A stretch of 64,000 nucleotides of DNA from an uncultured Duncaniella sp. (GTDB lineage: Bacteria; Bacteroidota; Bacteroidia; Bacteroidales; Muribaculaceae), in NCBI GenBank assembly GCA_910586305.1, contig CAJUGS010000011.1, positions 10,091 to 74,090 of the forward strand, read 5' to 3'. Numbering within the stretch: the stretch's first letter is position 1; every line of letters starts with the position of its first letter. The notes below the pieces were generated by a model. That model was not told where the DNA came from and did no database searches. It worked only from the letters and a program-made list of their open reading frames with translations. Positions 60,209-64,000 of the stretch are shown here, piece by piece. A program made the position numbers and the translations under genes.

Positions 60209-61629
60209 GACAAGTGCTTTATTACCTTGCGGCAGTCATATCTCTGTCGGCTTTAAATGTCGCTGCAGACACTCCTTCTCTGAATGAAGCGGTCGAGGCT
60301 GCACGCAAAGCTCCTAAGAACCAGGCCCTCAATCGTGTTGCCGCCGACCTACTTAAGGATGCCGGACGCTATGCCGAGTCAATCACTTATTACATGAAGA
60401 GTGGCAATTCCGGAAATCTCGGTGCTGCCGAGGCCTCATATTATATGTATGATTTCGAGGGCGCGCGCGATTATCTCGACAAATACCTTGCCAAGCGTTC
60501 CAAGGCTGAGGCCGAGCGCGATAATAAGTTTGTTGGCACAGCCTCTGGCGAGATGACCGACTGGACCGACTTCCTCTCCACCCGCATCAGTCTTGGCCGG
60601 TCTATGCTCGACCGAGTTGAGAATATAGAGATAATCGACAGCATCAACGTGCCGGCTGATGGTTTCTTTGAGTTTGTACGCCTTGCCGGAAGTGCCGGAT
60701 CGCTGGTCGGCATGGAGGAAATCGAGAAAATTGTGAGTCGTGAGGATATGGCAGCTCTTGGTGTCAATGACATCATGCAGCCCGGATTTGTCACCGAGCG
60801 TGGCGACGAGATGATATGGGTGGGTTCCGACAGCGCGGGCAACTCCGTAATGATCGAGTCCTACCGTCTCGCTGATGGCTCATGGGATAAATCGGTAAAG
60901 CTGTTTGACTATTCGGGTATTTTCGGCAACAATGTCGGCTCTTGGGTTGACTATCCGTTTCTACTCAACGATGGCGTTACGCTCTATTTCGCTTCTGACG
61001 GGGATGAATCTCTCGGACAGCTCGACATATTCATGACGCGTCGTGATGAAAACGAGTTTCTCCAGCCTTCCAATATCGGAATGCCCTACAACTCTCCTTT
61101 CAACGACTATCTTTATGCCGTCGACGAGGAGACAGGTGCAGGATGGTGGGTCACCGATCGCAACCGGGTCCCTGATTCCGTCACCATCTACACGTTCATT
61201 CCGAAGGAGATCCGTGAGAACTATCCGGTTGATACCCCCGATCTCGCCTCGCGGGCGCGTGTATCCTCCATTGCCGACACCTGGCAGGAAGGGAAGGACT
61301 ATGACCGCCTTCGTCGTTCTATTGCGTCGGTAGGTGAGCGTCGGACAGTTCGCTCGGCCGAGGAGTTTGATTTCCAGCTCCCCGACGGTCGTGTGCTCCA
61401 CCGTATAAGCGATTTCCATGCGCCTATGGCCCGCACGGCGATGAAAAACTACCTCAAGGAGAAAGCCCATGCCGATTCCCTCCGCTCACGCCTTGCGGCA
61501 ATGCGTGCCGACTATGCTCGTGGCGATCATAAGCAGGCTTCGGAGATTCTTCGCCTTGAAAAGTCTATCGAACAGCTCTCGGTCACCCTGCGCTCGCTTG
61601 CCAATGAGGTTATCACTCTCGAAATGTAA
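60205..61629 (+). CDS. Exported protein with TPR-like start, PD40-like beta-propeller part and C-terminal coiled coil
   Basis: A 474-residue protein with a signal peptide (about 1-21), a short helical TPR-like region (about 25-100, RVAADLLKDAGRYAESITYYMKSG), a PD40/TolB-like stretch (about 185-330: TERGDEMIWVGSDSAGN; GVTLYFASDGDESLGQLDIFMTRRDENEFLQ) and a coiled coil near the C-terminus (about 415-470). The DGDESLGQLDIF motif is typical of Bacteroidetes envelope proteins linked to OmpA/T9SS modules. Coupled to nfnB by an ATGA overlap. Precise function unknown. Confidence 0.75.
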   Translation: MRQVLYYLAAVISLSALNVAADTPSLNEAVEAARKAPKNQALNRVAADLLKDAGRYAESITYYMKSGNSGNLGAAEASYYMYDFEGARDYLDKYLAKRSKAEAERDNKFVGTASGEMTDWTDFLSTRISLGRSMLDRVENIEIIDSINVPADGFFEFVRLAGSAGSLVGMEEIEKIVSREDMAALGVNDIMQPGFVTERGDEMIWVGSDSAGNSVMIESYRLADGSWDKSVKLFDYSGIFGNNVGSWVDYPFLLNDGVTLYFASDGDESLGQLDIFMTRRDENEFLQPSNIGMPYNSPFNDYLYAVDEETGAGWWVTDRNRVPDSVTIYTFIPKEIRENYPVDTPDLASRARVSSIADTWQEGKDYDRLRRSIASVGERRTVRSAEEFDFQLPDGRVLHRISDFHAPMARTAMKNYLKEKAHADSLRSRLAAMRADYARGDHKQASEILRLEKSIEQLSVTLRSLANEVITLEM

Positions 61630-61649
61630 TTCTTTTTCCTTAATAATTT

Positions 61650-62621
61650 ATGGTACTGACTATAGTCCTTCTATGCGTGGCACTCGTTGTGGTGCTTAGC
61701 GTCTTTTTCTACTATGTGCCGTTTTTCCTATGGATTTCGGCGCGTGTGAGCGGTGTCCACATCTCGCTCATGCAGCTGTTTCTTATGCGCATTCGTAAAG
61801 TGCCGGCCTCGATTATTGTGCGCGCTCTCATTGAGGCCCACAAAGCCGGACTTAACGATGTGAACCGCGACGACCTCGAAGCCCACTACCTTGCCGGAGG
61901 TAATGTAGAGAAAGTGGTCCATGCGCTCGTGTCAGCCTCAAAGGCCAATATTGATCTTGGCTTCAAGATGGCCACCGCCATTGACCTTGCGGGTCGTGAC
62001 GTGTTCCAGGCCGTACAGATGAGCGTCAATCCCAAAGTCATTGAGACACCGCCGGTCACTGCTGTGGCAAAAGACGGCATCCAGCTCATTGCCATAGCCC
62101 GAGTCACTGTCCGCGCCAACATCCGCCAGCTCGTAGGTGGTGCAGGCGAGGATACCGTGCTGGCGCGTGTAGGCGAGGGCATCGTCTCCTCAATCGGCTC
62201 TTCCGAGAGCCACAAGCAGGTGCTTGAGAATCCCGACAGCATCTCTAAGGTAGTGCTTCGCAAAGGACTCGACTCCGGCACAGCCTTCGAGATTCTCTCG
62301 ATCGATATTGCCGACATTGACATAGGCAAGAATATAGGTGCATCACTTCAGATTGACCAGGCTCAGGCCGACAAGAGTATCGCGCAAGCCAAGGCCGAGG
62401 AGCGCAGGGCGATGGCTATTGCTCTTGAACAGGAGATGCGCGCAAAAGCCCAGGAGGCGCGTGCGAAGGTCATTGAGGCCGAGGCCCAGCTTCCTATAGC
62501 TATGGCTGAGGCTTTCAAGTCGGGCAATCTCGGAATCATGGACTATTATCGCATGAAAAATATCGAGAGCGACACGAATATGCGCCAGAATATAGCCAAC
62601 CCGCCAGCAACAACTAAATGA
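61650..62621 (+). CDS. floA: Flotillin-like protein FloA
   Basis: FloA (UPF0365/YqfA family), 323 residues: one N-terminal membrane segment (about 3-30), a conserved SPFH-like core ([43 protein letters not shown]) and a C-terminal coiled coil rich in Glu-Ala ([23 protein letters not shown]). Flotillin-like proteins organise membrane domains. It lies between the PD40-like gene (20 nt) and the phosphatase gene, which overlaps it by 4 nt. Confidence 0.92.
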   Translation: MVLTIVLLCVALVVVLSVFFYYVPFFLWISARVSGVHISLMQLFLMRIRKVPASIIVRALIEAHKAGLNDVNRDDLEAHYLAGGNVEKVVHALVSASKANIDLGFKMATAIDLAGRDVFQAVQMSVNPKVIETPPVTAVAKDGIQLIAIARVTVRANIRQLVGGAGEDTVLARVGEGIVSSIGSSESHKQVLENPDSISKVVLRKGLDSGTAFEILSIDIADIDIGKNIGASLQIDQAQADKSIAQAKAEERRAMAIALEQEMRAKAQEARAKVIEAEAQLPIAMAEAFKSGNLGIMDYYRMKNIESDTNMRQNIANPPATTK

Positions 62622-63472
62622 GTTTGAACATAAAGGAGATTATAGCAGCTACGCGCGACTATAATTTCCATTCCCACACCCAGTTCTGCGACGGCCGTGA
62701 GCCCATGGAGGCCATGGCTGCCGCAGCTGTAGCAGAGGGGTTGACCCATTATGGATTCACACCCCATTCACCCATATGTGTCCCGTCCTCGTGCAATATG
62801 CTCGCCTCAGATGTTGGCGCATACTATGCCGAGTTTCTCCGTTTGCGCGACATATATGACGGTCGCATCAACCTTTATTTTTCAATGGAGATTGACTATC
62901 TCGGCGATAAGTGGGGAGCCACACATCCTTTCTTCGAGAATATTCCTCTTGATTATAAGCTTAGTTCTGTCCACTTCATACCGTCTCTAACCACCGGCGA
63001 GGAGGTGGATGTCGACGGAAGTCCTGTCCGTTTTGCCGGACTCATGTCCCGTTGTTTTGACGGCGACATACGCTACGTTGTCGACACGTTTTACTCTCGT
63101 ACAATTGAGATGATATCTCGTGGCGGATTTGACATCATCGGTCATTTCGATAAAATTGGTTTCAATGCATCCTCCTTTTCTCCCGGCATTGAAGACGAAC
63201 CATGGTATCAGCGTCACATCTCAGACGTCATCGATGCTTTGGCCGAGAGTGGAGTGGTGGTCGAAGTTAACACCAAGGCCGTGCTTCCTCCTGTCGGGTC
63301 TTCCCGCGAGGTGGCCGAGGCTTATCAGCCCCGCATCTTCCCGTCTCCATCCATTGTGTCGCGGCTTGTTAAGGCTGGTCTGCCCATTGCCGTCAATAGC
63401 GACGCCCATTATCCGTCACGTATCCGTGCCGGACGCTCCTATGCCTTCTCGGTCATTGACTCCTGTATTTAG
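62618..63472 (+). CDS. PHP-domain histidinol-phosphatase
   Basis: PHP-family phosphatase of 284 residues, HisJ-like; it would hydrolyse histidinol phosphate in histidine synthesis. Metal-binding motifs are [14 protein letters not shown] at the N-terminus, [15 protein letters not shown] and AVNSDAHYP at the C-terminus. No other histidine-synthesis gene is adjacent, so the exact substrate remains inferred. The start overlaps the floA stop; a strong terminator follows. Confidence 0.86.
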   Translation: MSLNIKEIIAATRDYNFHSHTQFCDGREPMEAMAAAAVAEGLTHYGFTPHSPICVPSSCNMLASDVGAYYAEFLRLRDIYDGRINLYFSMEIDYLGDKWGATHPFFENIPLDYKLSSVHFIPSLTTGEEVDVDGSPVRFAGLMSRCFDGDIRYVVDTFYSRTIEMISRGGFDIIGHFDKIGFNASSFSPGIEDEPWYQRHISDVIDALAESGVVVEVNTKAVLPPVGSSREVAEAYQPRIFPSPSIVSRLVKAGLPIAVNSDAHYPSRIRAGRSYAFSVIDSCI

Positions 63473-63492
63473 ATTATTGCATATCAATATGC

Positions 63493-63537
63493 TCAAGGGC
63501 GGCAGTCGCAAATGCGACTGCCGCCCTTGATGTTTTT
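63493..63537. terminator. Terminator between the phosphatase gene and rpmA
   Basis: Perfect 18-nt arms, TCAAGGGCGGCAGTCGCA (63493-63510) and its complement (63513-63530), followed by TGTTTTTT. Lies between convergent genes. Confidence 0.92.
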
Positions 63538-63569
63538 TGAAGCGGTAATTTGTGTCTTGAGTGTGGCGA

Positions 63570-63830
63570 TTATGCCTCAGCGGGCTTCACGTTGATGAAC
63601 TTGCGTCCTTCCTTGCCTTCGGTGAAAACAACTACACCGTCAATAAGCGCGAAGATAGTGTGGTCCTTGCCCATGCCTACGTTAAGACCGGGATGGTGAA
63701 CGGTGCCACGCTGACGCTTGATGATGTTGCCTGCCTTGCAGTACTGACCACCGAAAATCTTCACTCCGAGTCGTTTGCTTTCTGACTCACGGCCGTTCTT
63801 CGAACTACCGACACCTTTTTTATGTGCCAT
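63570..63830 (-). CDS. rpmA: 50S ribosomal protein L27
   Basis: bL27, 86 residues, at the peptidyl-transferase side of the large subunit. Starts [16 protein letters not shown] and shows [22 protein letters not shown]. There is no N-terminal extension of the Firmicutes kind needing cleavage. It follows rplU after 21 nt, the universal rplU-rpmA order. Confidence 0.97.
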   Translation of the reverse strand: MAHKKGVGSSKNGRESESKRLGVKIFGGQYCKAGNIIKRQRGTVHHPGLNVGMGKDHTIFALIDGVVVFTEGKEGRKFINVKPAEA

Positions 63831-63851
63831 TTCTTTTTCTGATTTTTGGGG

Positions 63852-64000
63852 TTAAGCTACAACTTCTTTGATTAACACTTTGGTGAAGAACTGACGGTGA
63901 CCGTTCTTTCTGCGATAGCCCTTGCGGCGCTTCTTCTTGAAGACGATTACCTTGTCTCCCTTAACGAGGGGGGTGAGTACCTCGCATACAACTTTTGCAC
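63852..64000 (-). CDS. rplU: 50S ribosomal protein L21 (partial, C-terminal part)
   Basis: The last 48 codons of bL21; the start lies beyond the right edge. The C-terminus reads [20 protein letters not shown] then [12 protein letters not shown], the conserved KKRR(K)xYRRKxGHRQ signature of L21. Directly upstream of rpmA. Confidence 0.95.
   Translation of the reverse strand, partial: AKVVCEVLTPLVKGDKVIVFKKKRRKGYRRKNGHRQFFTKVLIKEVVA

Noticed and set aside
1..64000. CRISPR arrays, prophage, complete insertion sequences, tRNA or rRNA genes
   Set aside because: No regular direct-repeat arrays, transposase or phage structural genes, or recognisable structural RNA genes were found on reading both strands.

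Overview
The window looks like chromosomal DNA of a gut Bacteroidales, most probably of the Muribaculaceae type; this is inference from gene content and layout, since no rRNA or marker phylogeny was available. Supporting signs are Bacteroidetes-style promoters (TTTG, 19-21 nt, TAnnTTTG) in front of many genes, lipoproteins with a lipobox, type IX secretion C-terminal domains, an ExbB-ExbD-ExbD-TonB locus of the Bacteroidetes form, a long NusB, a class 3 fructose-bisphosphatase, and an L-arabinose operon whose gene order resembles the one I remember from Bacteroides thetaiotaomicron.

Layout. 1-4.3 kb (minus strand): the Na+-pumping NADH:quinone reductase operon nqrA-B-C-D-E, cut by the left edge. 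4.6-8.2 kb (plus): a TonB-energising operon (ExbB, two long ExbD, TonB) behind a clear promoter and a leader of nearly 300 nt, closed by a strong terminator. 8.3-15.96 kb (plus): L-arabinose operon (mutarotase lipoprotein, Na+/sugar symporter, Nudix-like regulator AraR, AraD, AraA, kinase). 16-17.7 kb: an NSS Na+/amino acid symporter and a GlsB-like small membrane protein. 17.8-20.5 kb (minus): a Ca2+ P-type ATPase. 20.6-25.8 kb (plus): a T9SS type B protein, a lytic transglycosylase and UvrA. 25.9-27.9 kb: a Crp/Fnr regulator overlapping a second NSS symporter. 27.9-30.2 kb: an accessory, partly decayed stretch with a PepSY-like lipoprotein, a lipoprotein start broken by a stop codon, a 37-codon fragment, an AT-richer orphan lipoprotein and about 330 bp of unexplained DNA. 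30.2-32.1 kb: a beta-barrel protein, a DUF115/MptE-like protein and a PrxQ peroxiredoxin, tightly packed.

32.2-37.8 kb (minus): a five-gene MacAB-TolC-like export operon. 37.9-38.6 kb: a LysE exporter ending in a 57-nt perfect inverted repeat. 38.7-42.6 kb (minus): a secreted SGNH acetylesterase and a GH31 glycosidase. 42.6-46.0 kb (minus): nusB-yajC-ybbR-coaE housekeeping cluster. 46.1-50.1 kb (plus): class 3 FBPase, an HMA-AraC fusion regulator and a Cu/Zn-type permease with its own HMA tail. 50.3-52.2 kb: two translationally coupled secreted proteins. 52.3-54.2 kb: Kup K+ transporter. 54.3-56.4 kb: a CbbX-type AAA+ ATPase with an all-beta N-terminus, behind a perfect promoter and a 300-nt leader holding a small ORF and competing inverted repeats. 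56.5-57.9 kb (minus): udk and lptB, divergent across a palindromic double promoter from 57.9-63.5 kb (plus): NfnA-NfnB bifurcating transhydrogenase, a PD40-like protein, flotillin-like FloA and a PHP histidinol-phosphatase. 63.5-64 kb (minus): rpmA and the end of rplU.

Much of the window concerns ion gradients and envelope energetics: Nqr makes the Na+ gradient, the SSS and NSS symporters spend it, ExbBD-TonB couples the proton gradient to outer-membrane import, and NfnAB balances NAD(P)H and ferredoxin pools. I found no CRISPR array, intact insertion sequence, prophage, tRNA or rRNA. The most unexplained parts are the 54.3-56.4 kb AAA+ locus with its leader, the paired HMA regulator/permease, and the decayed 28.4-30.1 kb stretch.
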